This document shows positions 1-10,973 of a stretch of 64,000 bases of DNA, one piece after another. This DNA comes from Bemisia tabaci (taxonomy: Eukaryota > Arthropoda > Insecta > Hemiptera > Aleyrodidae). Below the pieces are notes generated by a model. That model searched no databases and had not been told where the DNA came from. It saw only the letters and a list, made by a program, of their open reading frames with translations. Every line of letters begins with the position of its first letter. The stretch's first letter is position 1. The position numbers and the translations under genes are program-made. Location of the stretch: positions 28,240,477 through 28,304,476 of the forward strand of contig NC_092801.1 of NCBI RefSeq assembly GCF_918797505.1, given 5' to 3'.

Positions 1-73
1 AGGGAATGATGTAAAATCATACGTTAAAAAAAAATCCCTGGAGAAGTCCATCTACGTCGCCCAGTGGAACGAG

Positions 74-279
74 GGAATAGGAGAGGTCGGACATGACATT
101 TTTTTCTAAAATTTCAGATTTTGATTTTTTTTTCGTCACATTTTAAATTTTAAGGAGTGACTCTGGAAGAAAATTGTACGAGGAGGCCACTGAAACCACT
201 TTCAGAACCACACAGTTGTGTATAAACGGAGTTATAAGCTTTTAAAGTTTCCAAATTTTGTCCGGCCTCTCTTATTGAC
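74..279. repeat. MITE family L, inverted-repeat element
   Basis: The ends are inverted copies: GGAATAGGAGAGGTCGGACA on the left and its approximate complement (GTCCGGCCTCTCTTATTGAC) on the right, around about 160 bp of AT-rich, non-coding filler. A second, one-sided copy of the same end lies at about 9,609. Length, inverted ends and lack of coding capacity fit a miniature DNA transposon. No convincing target duplication was found, so the superfamily is unassigned. Confidence 0.5.
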
Positions 280-1490
280 TCGATCCAATGTGCATCGTTA
301 TACTGATGGCTAAACTCTCAGATGAGGGCACACTTTTGAATCTACTACTGTTATTAATGCGAAAAAGTTATCGAATCCCCCCTTCTTAAAGCTGAACGTA
401 GGTAGGTGTGTTGGAGCTCTAAAGAAGGAGCAGTGAGAGGGACACAAATTTACCTTTAAATTAGTTAAAAGAATAGCCACAATTTGTTTTGTTTTCATCT
501 TTCGGTTTTTGAAAAAATGCAAATGAAATTTTTTGCATCATCACATTCTCATATTTTGCGGTAAAAACCTCGAAAACTGTTGGACACAGATTTATGACGG
601 CGAAGAATGCGGAATTTTGCAGAATTCCATTTTTCAATGAAATCATGACATTAATAACGAATGATTATAAAACTATTGATCCCTACTCCGGAAAACTGAA
701 AAAAGGTTTTTGGTCGAATCGGCTCAATTAGAATTTGACATGCAAAACGGAATTTTTAAAGTAGGTGACTTTATCGTTTATGTGCTTATCATAGATTTCA
801 TTTCCAAAATCTCCGTGAAGTCTGTCATTTTTCATTTGAAATTTTGAAGAGCTACCTTAAAGTAAAAAATGCTTAAAATCTCACCATCTCGGCTTGAGCA
901 GTGTTACATTATGAAAAGGCAACAAAGGAGAGGGCTCTTTGAAAGTTGTTATTCATAAATTTATTCTCTCCCTCAATTTCTGAGATTCCTCATTTTCGCC
1001 CCACCCTCGGGAAAAAATTAATAATTAAATGAATAAGGAACGTGCGTTAGCTTTTAAGTTAGTTACCATCTTCTTCAGCCATCTGAAAACCTTCTCGCAC
1101 TATTTCAGAAACTTTTGCCTCTTTGGTGTACCTGCTGTTACCCTCTGTAGATCACATTTCACGCCTAGAATTTCTTTTTGCGGCAAAATACTTTTCATAG
1201 AAGATAACTAAATATGTTTTATTTTTTTCTTAGAAAATGCCAAATTTCTATTTGGGCACCCGTTATAGAGTACGCTGGTATTCAATCGGTCAGTTGCGCT
1301 GGTTAAAGGATCGTGATATACGCTGTTTTTTCTAAAGGTACATTTACCAGTTTATTGCACATGCTATGAAATGCAGACACTTTATGCTGCTAGCTATGTA
1401 GAGTTTACTGGAATCATTGAGTCGGTATATGACAATATTTTCTGAAGATTTCGAACTTTAGCCTGTTGTTTTTGATCTTTATGGTCAAAT
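280..1490. other. Gene-free AT-rich stretch
   Basis: I see no open frame above about 70 codons, no conserved motif and no clear repeat structure. Homopolymeric A and T runs are frequent. Confidence 0.5.
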
Positions 1491-1688
1491 CTAGGTGGCT
1501 CCGTCTGTCCCCTCCTCTTTTCGGCTTTGAATTTGATTCTTGGTTGAACTTCGTTTATGCCCTTTAAGAAATTGTCCGAATTCTCTCCAGAATCCCGACC
1601 ATATTAGAAGGCAGTCGTCGACGTACCTATAGTACGCCAACATTTTATTTTTCCAGTTATCTATATTCGGTCTTGGAAAAAATCTCAA
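1440..1688 (-). pseudogene. Reverse-transcriptase relic with YVDD motif (Penelope-like candidate)
   Basis: On the minus strand the frame contains MLAYYRYVDDCLLIWSG, a good match to the catalytic RT block of Penelope-like and related retroelements (aromatic-R-YVDD followed by a hydrophobic stretch and IW). The adjoining residues (WREFGQFLKG) fit the helix that usually follows. Beyond this the frame is damaged: the next homologous-looking stretch (GINEVQPRIKFKAEK) is read one frame away, so at least one frameshift separates them. No other RT block is intact. This is a fragment, not an active gene. The Penelope assignment is an inference from motif style only; a fold-back at 42.9-43.3 kb may be a tail of the same type of element. 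Confidence 0.5.
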
Positions 1689-2610
1689 TTTGTATCAAGT
1701 CATGTGAACGCGTAATTAATTATTACATGTAAGCCTTTTACTGACTGATGAAGACCAATTTGGAGGCATCATGGCATGCGCAAAGGCGTGAATGACGTCA
1801 TACCCCTTCTTTTTCGACGAGTGGCATTCTTGTTAATATTAGACGTAAAATCTTCGTGTTTGAACAGATTTTATTATTTTTTGCTAATCTATATAGGCTT
1901 TCACCATCAAACCGCAAGTCGGTAACCAGTGCAAGTGACCCATTATGGATGCTCCTTTTCGCTATTAAAAAACAGACTAATTTCGATGGGACATAGGAAC
2001 TGCTCAAGCCTTTGAAGACACTTAACGAGTGAAGGTTCCACGAAACTTGCCAACTCTGCTTAATGCGATGACACTGCCGTGAATTGCTGTTCCACACTTT
2101 TTATTTAAGAGCAATTTTTAATGCAAGAGCATCTTTGTTTTCTGATTCTTCCCTTTCCAATTTAGCGAAAAATATTCCGTTTATCTCCGACTCCGCTCCT
2201 TCCTCAAAGCTTTTTCTTATTCAGTTCCATCTGACAGATTAATTAACTTAAAATATTTTGCGTCATTGTTTGAACAGCGAAAATTTAAATATTGTCTGGG
2301 GGATTGCTTTTTAAATTAACTTTGACGGCGGGGAACTCAGGCCTCATGTTGCTCGTTTGTTTATTCAGACGGAAAAAAAATCGAAGGACTACGATTTTAA
2401 TGATAGTTGCAAATACTATTCGCTCTACCGACAGATGTTGATTTGATGTCTCCAATCATCCTGTTTTGTTTCAATGGAATAACTCGACGGACTTAAAGTT
2501 TTTTCTGTGCTTTCCTCCTCCTCTACTTTCTTTTGTTTTCTAAAAAATGTACAGGGCAAGTCTGTCATTGGAGTTTAATTTTTGAGTCATTTCAAGAAGA
2601 TGTCTTTTCA
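1689..2610. other. Gene-poor stretch with one unrecognised minus-strand frame
   Basis: A 99-codon minus-strand frame (2097-1798) lies upstream of the RT relic in the same orientation and could be a decayed upstream part of that element. Its sequence shows no motif I recognise, so no function is given. The rest is AT-rich and featureless. Confidence 0.3.
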
Positions 2611-2867
2611 ATACTGTTATGCTGAGGAAAAACGCCGTATGAACCTTCAAGCGTTGCCAAACCTCCTCTCATAAAATCGAATTTCCAGGTAGACTTATGA
2701 ATATCTTCCGCCCAATGTTTCAGAAAATTTAGTTCACAATTTTACCTATAGATTCAGAAAATTTAAAGGAAAAATATTCATAACCTTCCTCAAAAATGGA
2801 CATTTTATCGATGAAAATTTGGCAACTCTCGAATGTTTATACGGCGTTCTTCCTTAGCATGGCAGAA
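2611..2867. repeat. MITE family A, full-length copy
   Basis: The left end reads GCTGAGGAAAAACGCCGTAT, followed by a GCGTTGCCAAA block. The right end carries the complement (TTTGGCAACTCTCGAATG, then ACGGCGTTCTTCCTTAGCA). The ~170-bp middle is AT-rich and non-coding. It is the most frequent element in the window: further full or partial copies lie near 11.9, 12.2-12.7, 22.55, 23.8, 28.5, 39.5, 41.6, 41.75, 44.2-44.7, 45.1 and 48.7-49.0 kb. Inverted ends of about 45 bp and ~255 bp length fit a non-autonomous DNA transposon. Confidence 0.75.
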
Positions 2868-3344
2868 TAAAACCTATGAAGAACCATACTTCTTTATAAG
2901 TTACAAGAATAGGGAGTAGGATTTACAGAAGAAAGTCGAATACTGGATGAAAAGTAGATCACATTCATTAGGACACTGGGTGTGAGAAGTGAAATTGCTC
3001 AGTTGTGGAGTTCTGGAATCTCCATTGACAATGAATTTACGTCTAAGATGTCTACAATCTAATAGGTATTGTTATCGGAATTTTCTCTTTACAGCATTAC
3101 AGAATCATGAGGAATATTCGGTCTCAATGATGTGCCTGCATTTGCAATTCTTACAATAAATGAAATATTAGAGAATATTCTGAAATCCCGCATCTGATCT
3201 CGAATTCAGCACCCTAATGGATATGATTCACTATCACACATCGGCGGAAAAAATATTGAACCAGAAAACCATTTTTGGTGGCAGGAGAAAAGTGCTAACT
3301 ATATAGTTTACCGGAATAAACCATACTAATGCTCATATGAGTAA
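2868..3344. other. Gene-free stretch
   Basis: No open frame of interest, no tandem repeat and no inverted ends recognised. Confidence 0.4.
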
Positions 3345-3560
3345 AAAGTCTCTTGGATCCAGAGTCCAAACTATTACAACATTTGACAAGGAAAAATACT
3401 CTTGATTCAATCGAAATGTTGCTGGAATCTAGAGCCAAGCTTCTTAATCCAAGCGAATTTCCTTTTGATTCAAGCAAAAATCCTATTAAATTTAGCTTCC
3501 ATCTCTTGTCGAATTTTTTAAGAGTCTGGAAACTGGATTCCAGACTTTTTTTCAAGTGCT
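3345..3560. repeat. MITE family C, diverged copy
   Basis: An imperfect long palindrome: GGATCCAGAGTCCAAACT on the left and the complement of GGAATCCAGTTTCCAGAC on the right, with an internal TACTCTTGATTCAAT block. The same architecture appears at 21,879-22,103 and 42,649-42,845. Two short overlapping open frames on opposite strands are by-products of the palindrome, not genes. Confidence 0.55.
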
Positions 3561-3966
3561 GAAACAAGACTGGTTTCTTTCAATATTTCCTAGGAAAATC
3601 ATGCGTTTTTCTCCATTGGAAGGGAAACAAGATGCCAGACAAGCTTTCCTCAATTTTTCAGAGGAATCTATGTTGCTTTACAGGTGCTTTACTGGAGGCC
3701 AAAGGACCTAAAAATCGGTAACAGTTCTTACGTAATTTACGGACCGTCTCAAAGAGAGAAAGTTGGGGCGGTGGCTTTACGTAGAGTGATAAACAGTACT
3801 TTAGACCATTTATGCTCAAGTGATCGCCTAAAATCCACGAAATAAGTTCCTAAGCGAGCAGACCAACCAAGGGCTGCGGGGATTGGATCTTCGTTAAAAC
3901 TGCCAATAGCAGATTCCAAGATTCTAATCCGGGCATAAAACCCGATCCCTAATCGTCGCTCCTCTG

Positions 3967-4061
3967 ACGAAAGGGCGTATCTCGAATTCCACGTGAGCCC
4001 TGTTCTCCGTATAATCCTATGTTTTCCGGGGCTCATGTGGAATTAGAGATACGCCCTTACG
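3967..4061. repeat. Short fold-back, ~30-bp arms
   Basis: GGGCGTATCTCGAATTCCAC near 3,967 is answered by the inverted GTGGAATTAGAGATACGCCC ending near 4,061, around a ~35-bp loop. GGGCGTAT ends resemble family D elsewhere in the window. Non-coding. Confidence 0.55.
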
Positions 4062-4069
4062 CCAGAGGA

Positions 4070-5293
4070 GTGAAGTTATCTCTTTGGGTTGCGGGCCAGC
4101 GCAAGTTGGGGCATCGAGGACCGCTCTACCGCACTCAGAGGAAACGACGTATGACCTCTCAAAGATTGCCAACTCTCCCCTTATTTTCGAGAAAATTATT
4201 TAATATTTTTTACTGGAATTTTCGGACATTTCATATGAAATTGTGAAAAAAATTTGCGAACAACTTCAGAGGAAAAAAAAGCTAAAAAGCTTAAAAAGCT
4301 AATGGTATTAGTTTATAGGCTACGGATCGATAGGTTTCCTCCTTTTCTTGGTTTACAATTGAATGAGTAGTAGTTAATGTCTTCGGTACTTCGGTTTTAA
4401 ATTTTTGATTAGATTCATAATCTTGATCTACATATATTTTCAATCAGTTTATTATGATTTACAAATATTTTTCTTTGACACCATAATTTTTAAATTGTTT
4501 TAATTATATTTTATTACATTTTTATAATTTAATTATTTTTATCATTTTCAATGAGATATCAACTTTAAGCTGAACTTTTTACGCACGATGGCTAAAAAAC
4601 TCCATCATTGTCTTACGACTCGTGCGTTTACCGCAATCAGTTTGAAACTATAATTTTTAGTAGGTGAATGAAATAACATACTAATAATTTTATTAAATTT
4701 GGAGTATCGAGATTGTTCTTTTTGGTGCCTTATTTGGTTCTATGATTAACGAGGATATTGGATTCAGTTATTAGATAAACTATTTTCGCGGGAAAATAGT
4801 GTGTTATTGATTGAAATTTGGCAGCGTCCGAGGGCTCTTACGTCGTTTCATCTCAGCAAGGTAGCGTTATTGGGGTTCTTCAAATTAAAATAACCGTAAA
4901 AGTTAACGACTCCTGATCCCAACTTCGACCCGACTTCGACGTCAATCGATGCGGCGCTCAAAAGTGCCGGAAGTATGAACTGCGGGAGCTCGGGAGATCA
5001 TAAAAGTAATTTTACAAGGGACTTGAGGAGCGAGCTGCCTCCCGGTAAAAAACTTCGGGAACTTCGAACATGGCAAACGGGGCTCGGAGTTGCCGAAGTT
5101 GGCAGGGATCGAGACGTTTCAAGGGTCAAGTGACTCGGTTTTCAGGTACTGTTGCTTCGGCTCTGCACCAACGGGTCAGTTGTGCGTGGTTCGGAGCCGT
5201 GTTCTGAATGGTTGAATTTAATGGAGCCGTCGCAAACTTTTCCTAGAGCTAGATGGAGGGTTATCTTCGATGGGGAATTGCCCAGCGATCACG
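4070..5293. other. Gene-free stretch, possible eroded MITE-A pair
   Basis: Family-A-like ends occur near 4,133 (ACGACGTATGACC, then ATTGCCAACTCTCC) and near 4,830-4,865 in inverse orientation. This could be one very eroded, expanded copy. Otherwise no gene or motif is visible; 4,900-5,260 is locally more GC-rich. Confidence 0.3.
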
Positions 5294-5520
5294 ATTAGCG
5301 CATTGATATAAAAAGCTATCGGCACTGCGAAAATACCGTTTTTTAGGATGCAACTATTTTAACTCTAGCGATGGGCTAATTGCCTACCCATGATTTGAAG
5401 GCGAGCATTAGCGCATTGATATAAAAAGCATGCCGGCAATGCGAAAATACCATTTTTTAGGATGCAAATATTTTAACTCTAGCGATGGGCTAAATGCCTA
5501 TCCATAATTTGAAGGCGAAC
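5294..5520. repeat. 113-bp tandem duplication
   Basis: The block beginning ATTAGCGCATTGATATAAAA at 5,294 is repeated at 5,407, a period of 113 bp, with about 10 substitutions between units. The shared segment includes TTAACTCTAGCGATGGGCTAA. No coding potential. Confidence 0.75.
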
Positions 5521-5653
5521 TGACGTCGCTTCGCTTCGCACTGAGGTGACGTGACCCACTGTTGTAATAACGAATTTTAATTTGGAGTGAAATATGCAAT
5601 AGGGGTTTCAATTTCTGGCTAATCAATAATAGTGCCTATCTGCGTAAGGAAAC

Positions 5654-5781
5654 AACTGGGCGTATTTCTACCAAATGGAACTATGTGCATTGAGACATGA
5701 ACCCTGAGATCCACAGGACTTTATGCATAACAGGGCTCACATCATAATGCTCACAGTTCCGTTTGGCAGAAATATGTCCAC
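5654..5781. repeat. MITE family D copy
   Basis: The left end has ACTGGGCGTATTTCTACCAA, then a GGAACTATGTGCATT block. The right end has the complement (CAGTTCCGTTTGGCAGAAAT, then ATGTCCA). Family D copies also lie at 10,890, 28,888, 29,563 and 30,443, and related ends bound the 3-kb fold-back at 57.7-60.7 kb. Confidence 0.65.
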
Positions 5782-6594
5782 TTTTTTCTCTTTTTTTGTC
5801 ATAAGAAGTATTTATTAAATATTTACAAATTGAGGCTAGAGCTGACAGAATCTAGCCTGAAGGCCTAAATTGTTACATACTAAGTAAATTGGATGAGAAA
5901 AATACAGAAAGAAAGAAAGGACAATGAAATTAAGAATATGATTTAAAGTTAATCAGAATATGAAAATACGTCCAATTGGCACATACATTGTTTCTAAACG
6001 AGTTAGAAATTGTAGTTCGCCTCATTGCAAATGTAGTCCATTATATAAATAGACTTGGGCTTTTGCGTGCGGTGATCCTACTAGTCCCATTATGATTGTA
6101 GATGTAAGTAGTAGCAGTCGATTTGTAGCACATTGGAGTGATTTAATTACACCAATCTAGAATCTTTGAAAATAGAGGTTTTCCGAGAGCTGCTGTCTCT
6201 TCATCACTTTTTGGCTGACATTTCACTACCATTTAATCTAATCGCGATACAGTTACTTGATTAATAAACTTACGAACTTTCTACTTTTAGTGCACAGACG
6301 ATTTTAGAGTACAAAATTGGATCAACTGTATACCAAGCATTATAGGTTCTATTCGAAAACTAGCATTTTACAGCATTATTTATAATTTAACTCCGCTACA
6401 TTTCCGACCAATGCCTTGTTTGAACGGGCATGTAGCCATAATGACGTAGAACGGCAACAGAGCAAATATTGGCTCCCACATTATAGATTTAAATCATCTC
6501 CCGTTGATGAAACACGGGTACGCTCAAATTACAAGACACGCGTTAGAATCCTTTCTCCAATATAATAGCGGGGATTGATCGTGCTCTGAGATAG
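5782..6594. other. Gene-free stretch
   Basis: AT-rich, no open frame of note and no repeat recognised. Confidence 0.4.
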
Positions 6595-6706
6595 GGAAGG
6601 TGTCACAGATCGCGTAAAGGATGAAGAAGTAAAAGGGAAGGTGTCACAGATCGCGTAAGGGATGAAGTAAGAGGAAAGGTGTCACAGATCGCGTAAGGGA
6701 TGAAAT
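6595..6706. repeat. Three-copy ~40-bp minisatellite
   Basis: GTGTCACAGATCGCGTAA occurs three times, starting near 6,600, 6,641 and 6,679, each followed by GGATGAA and an AG-rich spacer. The spacing is about 38-41 bp. Non-coding. Confidence 0.8.
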
Positions 6707-7034
6707 GAGCAATGCCTGCGCTGCGAGGTCTTTCTCGGAAGTCTCGCTCGATTTTTGAATCCAAAATTGGCGCTGAAAATGTAGGTTTTATTCGATTTAA
6801 TCCAAGAAATTGAGATTCAAAACCGCCACGATGATACGCACGACTTCGAAGATTCTGACCTGGATCGCATTTAGCAAAGAGGAACCAGCGCGATTATAAT
6901 GTTGTAAAAATGTTTCTTCTTCATAATTATCTAAAAAATCTCCCAGAGTGGCAAATGGTTTTGACTTCCCGCCAAAAAATTGTTAAATTTAAAGGAAAAC
7001 AATTGTGTAAATGTTAATACAGTACTCATATTAA

Positions 7035-7479
7035 CTTGATTCGATGGACGTCATATTTTGTGTCAGAATGGCATGCGATATATCGCATCAATTGGTTCCA
7101 TTTTTTCAGCTACTCGTCATTTTTCTCCAATTTGAGATCGCAATTCTGTTGTCAGGAGACTAAAGCACTCATCTATCAATTTTAACAAAGATATTCAACG
7201 TAATGAGGGTGTGGTTTTTTTAGAGAGAAAATATCGCATTCGAGTGCAGTTTCGATATCAGAATCGAATACGATTTTTTCTCTCTAAAAAAGAAAAACCA
7301 CGCCTTTATTACGTTGAATTTGTTTGTAATAATTGGTAAGTGAGTGCTTCAGTCTCCTAACAACAGAATTGCGATCTCAAAATTTGAGAAAAATGATCAG
7401 TGGCTGAAAAAATAGAGCCATTCGATGCCATATATCGCACGTCGTTCTGACACAAAATATGGCGTCCATCGAATCACCT
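7035..7479. mobile_element. MITE family E, palindromic, TTAA-flanked
   Basis: Near-perfect palindrome of about 445 bp. The left side has GATTCGATGGACGTCATATT, then TGCGATATATCGCATCAA; the right side is the complement. The centre is AGAGAGAAAATATCGCATTC facing its inverse. TTAA lies at 7,031-7,034 and at 7,480-7,483, matching the TTAA target sites of piggyBac-type elements. A second copy begins at 60,918. It has no transposase, so it is non-autonomous. Confidence 0.75.
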
Positions 7480-7483
7480 TTAA

Positions 7484-7740
7484 GAGCGCACTGCGCTCCG
7501 TAGCGAACGCGCAATGCGTGAAGTATTTATACGGTCTTGTAGGCGCTTCACGGCTCGCGCCAAACGCATGGTGTTTGGCGCAATGCGTGAAGTCTTCATT
7601 CAGTCTTGAAGGCGCTAATATGCGTGTCGCGCTGACCGCTCTGTGTTCTGCGCGATTACTTAAACCCGCAGAGGTATCGTTTTTCAACCTGTTACTACCA
7701 TTAGGTCTTCGCACGCTCTGTAAGGATTACTATCTTTTAA
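7484..7740. repeat. GC-richer repeat with ~69-bp partial duplication
   Basis: GCGCAATGCGTGAAGT occurs twice about 69 bp apart (near 7,510 and 7,579), each followed by a related CGGTCTTG/CAGTCTTG and AGGCGCT block. The segment is open on both strands for about 105 codons, but the frames follow from the repeat and GC skew rather than from any protein family I know. Confidence 0.45.
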
Positions 7741-7745
7741 AATAA

Positions 7746-8601
7746 TTGGAAAAATCATATTGAATCCAACTAATTTCCTTCTGTTCATTTACAAGCGGTT
7801 GTCACCTATTCTGAAACTGCGCTGATTTGTCAGCCGCCAGAAATTCGAAAACAACGACGGAAGTCATTGTTTACGCTCTTTAGAAGGTAGATTTCTGGGC
7901 ATGAACCTGCAATTTGACCCATGAGCCAGGTCGGCGGCCTTTCGCTACAGAGAGAGAGTTGCTCCGTCACCACGTCCTTACGTCGGGAGTAAAATACACT
8001 ATTTAATGTAGGAGGTTAAAGGGACCAACTGATTTCCTCGCTTCAGAGAGGTTCTCGTTATAACAATAGTCGTTACTGAGACTGGCCACTGTATTACACT
8101 AGTGTTACACAAGACGACCGTAAGTGCTATCTACTGCATGCTTTGTGATTACAGTTTGAATGTGCAAGAAACACATTTTCAAGTTACAAATTGGCAAAAA
8201 AGAGCGGAGTTTTATTTAAAAGCTATGTTTTTTTTGGCTCCCTAGTGGACATATGCTAACGGCTGTTTTGTCTGAAACCACGTCATTTTTTGCGCACTTA
8301 CGGCTTCCTCAATTTCGTTCACACAGAAATAAGATAGATTTTGCAAATTTTGAAGGAAACTCGATTTTGAAAATTTGAGACTTAATGAGCTCTTCGCTAT
8401 CACGCATGGAGAAAAATGTATGGCTTTTTAAACCAGTTAGTGCGGTTCATGTGGAACACCACTAATAGTCGAAAATGAACTGATGATTCTCGATCTGTGA
8501 ACCACTAAGGTATCCCGTGCCACCTCTAAGGTATAATGTGCTACTATAATATGATTATAAGTTGTCTTGACCACTGTTAATGATGCTCCAAACGAACCAC
8601 T
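7746..8601. other. Gene-free stretch
   Basis: No coding frame, tandem repeat or inverted-end pair recognised. Confidence 0.35.
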
Positions 8602-8866
8602 AATTGGGTTGCATTTTGCAAAAAGAAGCCAAGATCATTCCAATGTCGCTAAGATTGTGCATTTTCTTTCACCTTGCAACTATAAACTGATCATCTAAGC
8701 TAGTTTTATCATTACTCCCAATAAACTATAAATTCAAGACCAAAATTACCTCTGTAAATTTAACTTTTTGCATGATTTCAGTAATTTTATTGCGAAGGAT
8801 GTAAGTTGCACAATCCTAGCAACATTGGGATGCCCTTGATTCCTTTTTGCAAAATGCGATCCAATT
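8602..8866. repeat. MITE family B copy
   Basis: Ends AATTGGGTTGCATTTTGCAA and the inverse TTGCAAAATGCGATCCAATT. Inside each end is CATTCCAATGT(C/T)GCTA and its complement. Non-coding AT-rich middle with AAACTGATCATC. Other copies: 13,100-13,367, 13,405-13,550 and 23,912-24,232. Confidence 0.75.
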
Positions 8867-8908
8867 GATTTATAAGCCATAGCTTTTTCTCAGTGTGGCA
8901 GTATAGGT

Positions 8909-9327
8909 ACTTATTTACTTACTAACGGCGCTACAGCCCTGGGTGGGCTTTGGCCTCCATAACGATTCCCCTCCATGTCCCTCTATCTTTGATTTTTTCG
9001 CTCCATCCTTTTATTTGCATTTTCTTCAGGTCTTGCTCAACTCCGTCTAGCCACCGAGGCCCAAATCTTCCTCTCTTTCTTGCTGAAAATATTTTAGCTT
9101 TCAGCACCTTCTTCGGCATCCTTTCTTCTTCTATTCTTTGTACATGACCAAGCCAGCCTATCCTTTGCGATTTGATAAACCTTACGATATCTTCATTTTC
9201 TAGGATCATTTCTATTTCTTTATTGCTTCTAATTCGCCATTCTTCATTGATTTTTACCGCTCCATAAATTCTTCGAATAATTTTTCGTTCAAATCGCCTC
9301 AGCATGTGCTGGTCCCCTGGGACCAGC
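8909..9327 (-). mobile_element. 5'-truncated non-LTR retrotransposon with 12-bp target duplication
   Basis: The insert is bounded by GGCAGTATAGGT at 8,897-8,908 and again at 9,328-9,339, a perfect 12-bp direct repeat. On the minus strand it holds the last ~124 codons of an endonuclease/reverse-transcriptase ORF, then the common GGGCTGTAGCGCC 3' UTR and a TAAG-type tetranucleotide tail. That order is typical of RTE/Jockey-like elements, which end in simple repeats rather than long poly(A). The 5' (right) boundary ends in a perfect 8-bp hairpin, CTGGTCCC-CT-GGGACCAG, at 9,309-9,326. Confidence 0.8.
8931..9305 (-). pseudogene. C-terminal fragment of non-LTR retrotransposon ORF2 (endonuclease/RT)
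   Basis: The 124 codons read as the C-terminal tail of an insect non-LTR polymerase: RLRW-like [20 protein letters not shown], then [20 protein letters not shown] and [14 protein letters not shown]. These blocks (W-x-GHV-x-R, GR-x(2)-RWLD-x-VE-x-DL, W-x(3)-V-x-EAK) close the ORF2 of many RTE/Jockey-like elements and of annotated craniofacial-development-protein-2-like copies. The endonuclease and RT domains are missing because the copy is 5'-truncated, so it cannot act on its own. The ATG at 9,305 is internal to the original ORF. Confidence 0.8.
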
Positions 9328-9608
9328 GGCAGTATAGGTGCTTAGTCGCAAACCACAGTCCAGTCGCACAACAGCGGAGCAGTGCAACGCGATGGGTTTC
9401 CTTGAATTTGAAAGCTCAACCGCTGCTCTCATCGCTATGCAAACTTTATCCCGTGGCCGAGCAATAGGAGACGGACGAACAGCGGGCCGAAGCTCGGAAC
9501 TGCGAGTTTCTTTCGGCGCCCGGTCGCAGTTTCACTCTCTTCGGCAAAACTTGCCCGAAGTTGCTCCTCGCGACCGAGCCCATTACGGGCCGACGCACAC
9601 TGGCCCGA

Positions 9609-9720
9609 CTCAATAGGAGAGGTCGGACAAAATCTGGCAATTTTGAAAGCTCATACTATCGAAAATATGACGCAAGGAAGTTTAAGAGTGGCTTCATTGT
9701 TTTTTTTTTATAAAATGTCC
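9609..9720. repeat. MITE family L, one-sided copy
   Basis: CAATAGGAGAGGTCGGACAA matches the left end of the element at 74-279. No matching right end was found, so the copy is truncated. It is followed by AT-rich sequence. Confidence 0.45.
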
Positions 9721-10522
9721 GTTGAGAAACACCCTTTGATATTGAATGGGTCAGTTGTGCTGGTTACAGAATCGTGTTTCGATGCTTGATTCTTGTGAAT
9801 AAAAAAAATGATAAGATCCGTTCAAACAACAATCACTGAAAAAAAAATAATATGCTGTTTTAGCATCTAGGATGTCAAAAACGTGTTTGGTGATCCCAAG
9901 ATGCACCTTTACTGCCCCCGCAGTCAACTTTACATCCTGTGAATGCAAACTCACTTGCGTGGGCGATCAAGACAACATCCTAGTGTCACTACCGTGGTGG
10001 ATGACGTCAAAAATCGAATTTTCAATTCAAAATTTCAATCATAAAAAACACGGTGAATGACGTCCTCAACCGCGGTAGGGCTCAATATGGTTTCCTCCGT
10101 ACCTTGGTTTCATCCGTGTTTTACGTTGAACAACTAGTGCAAATGTGCGTCAAACCGACTGATGGAAGCAAGGTAGGAGGAACCAAGGATGTCACTACCG
10201 TGTTGGGCGGTAGATGACGTCAAAAAGCCAACTTTTCAAAGGGCGATGATATCTCGGTTAATATTGCACGTAGAAAGTTGCTTTTTTCGCAAGTCTTTTT
10301 ATTTTCAGCTAATCTACAAGAACCACGCATCAAAACACGATTCTATGTCCAACGCGACTGACTTATTGAATTTTAGACGAAATAAACCTCAAAATTTGAA
10401 ATTTTAGCCAACAATTTCATGCCCAACCTCTTCCATCATCTCGTCCCACTGTGCGACGGAAATAAAGTTGTTAACAAGAATGCTCCACCTGTCCGCTCTA
10501 CATTGGCCCAATCCCTCGAAAA
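9721..10522. repeat. Non-coding stretch with ~210-bp spaced direct repeats
   Basis: TGTCACTACCGTG followed by TGATGACGTCAAAAA-like sequence occurs near 9,982 and near 10,190. Between them lies a weak inverted pair (GGTTTCCTCCGTACCTTG facing CAAGGTAGGAGGAACC). This is probably an eroded transposon. No gene recognised. Confidence 0.35.
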
Positions 10523-10756
10523 GTGCGGATCAGCACCGTCGCGCTGCGGTGGGCCCGAAGTCCCGGAAACCGCGTAACTGATATTGAAAACGTGGGTGGA
10601 TTCGATGTTTCTGAAATGAGTTACTCGCGGGTCGTGTCCTGCGGGTTGCGGAGTGGCATAGTCACGGCGCGGCGCACCAACTTATCGGAACTTCCGCGGG
10701 GCCGTCGCGCGCTGAACGTGTCTGCGCTGAGATTTGGTTCGCCGACCGCTAATTAA
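10523..10756 (+). other. GC-rich island with an unrecognised 77-codon frame
   Basis: Base composition rises sharply here and CpG is frequent. The open frame shows no motif, signal or repeat that I recognise. Such islands can be remnants of a promoter or first exon, but nothing here proves that, and the frame may be open simply because stop codons are rare in GC-rich DNA. Confidence 0.15.
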
Positions 10757-10889
10757 TCGCGCGGTGCTGTCGGATTTTACGGAAAAATTAGGAGGCCCTT
10801 AAAAATTAAGTCGTGGTGTTAGTCGATTCGGATGAGTGTTGATTCTCACGAGTTGGCATCTCTGCACGCTTTTCTACAATTTAAATACA

Positions 10890-10973
10890 TTAAATGGACG
10901 TATTTATGCTTAAAAGAACTATCTGCATAGGTTTGTGTGCTACATAGTTCCTTTTAGCATAAGTACGTCCAAT
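10890..10973. repeat. MITE family D, short hairpin copy
   Basis: TGGACGTATTTATGCTTAAA on the left and the inverse (TTTTAGCATAAGTACGTCCA) on the right form a near-complete ~84-bp hairpin with a loop near AGGTTTGTGTGC. Confidence 0.7.
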
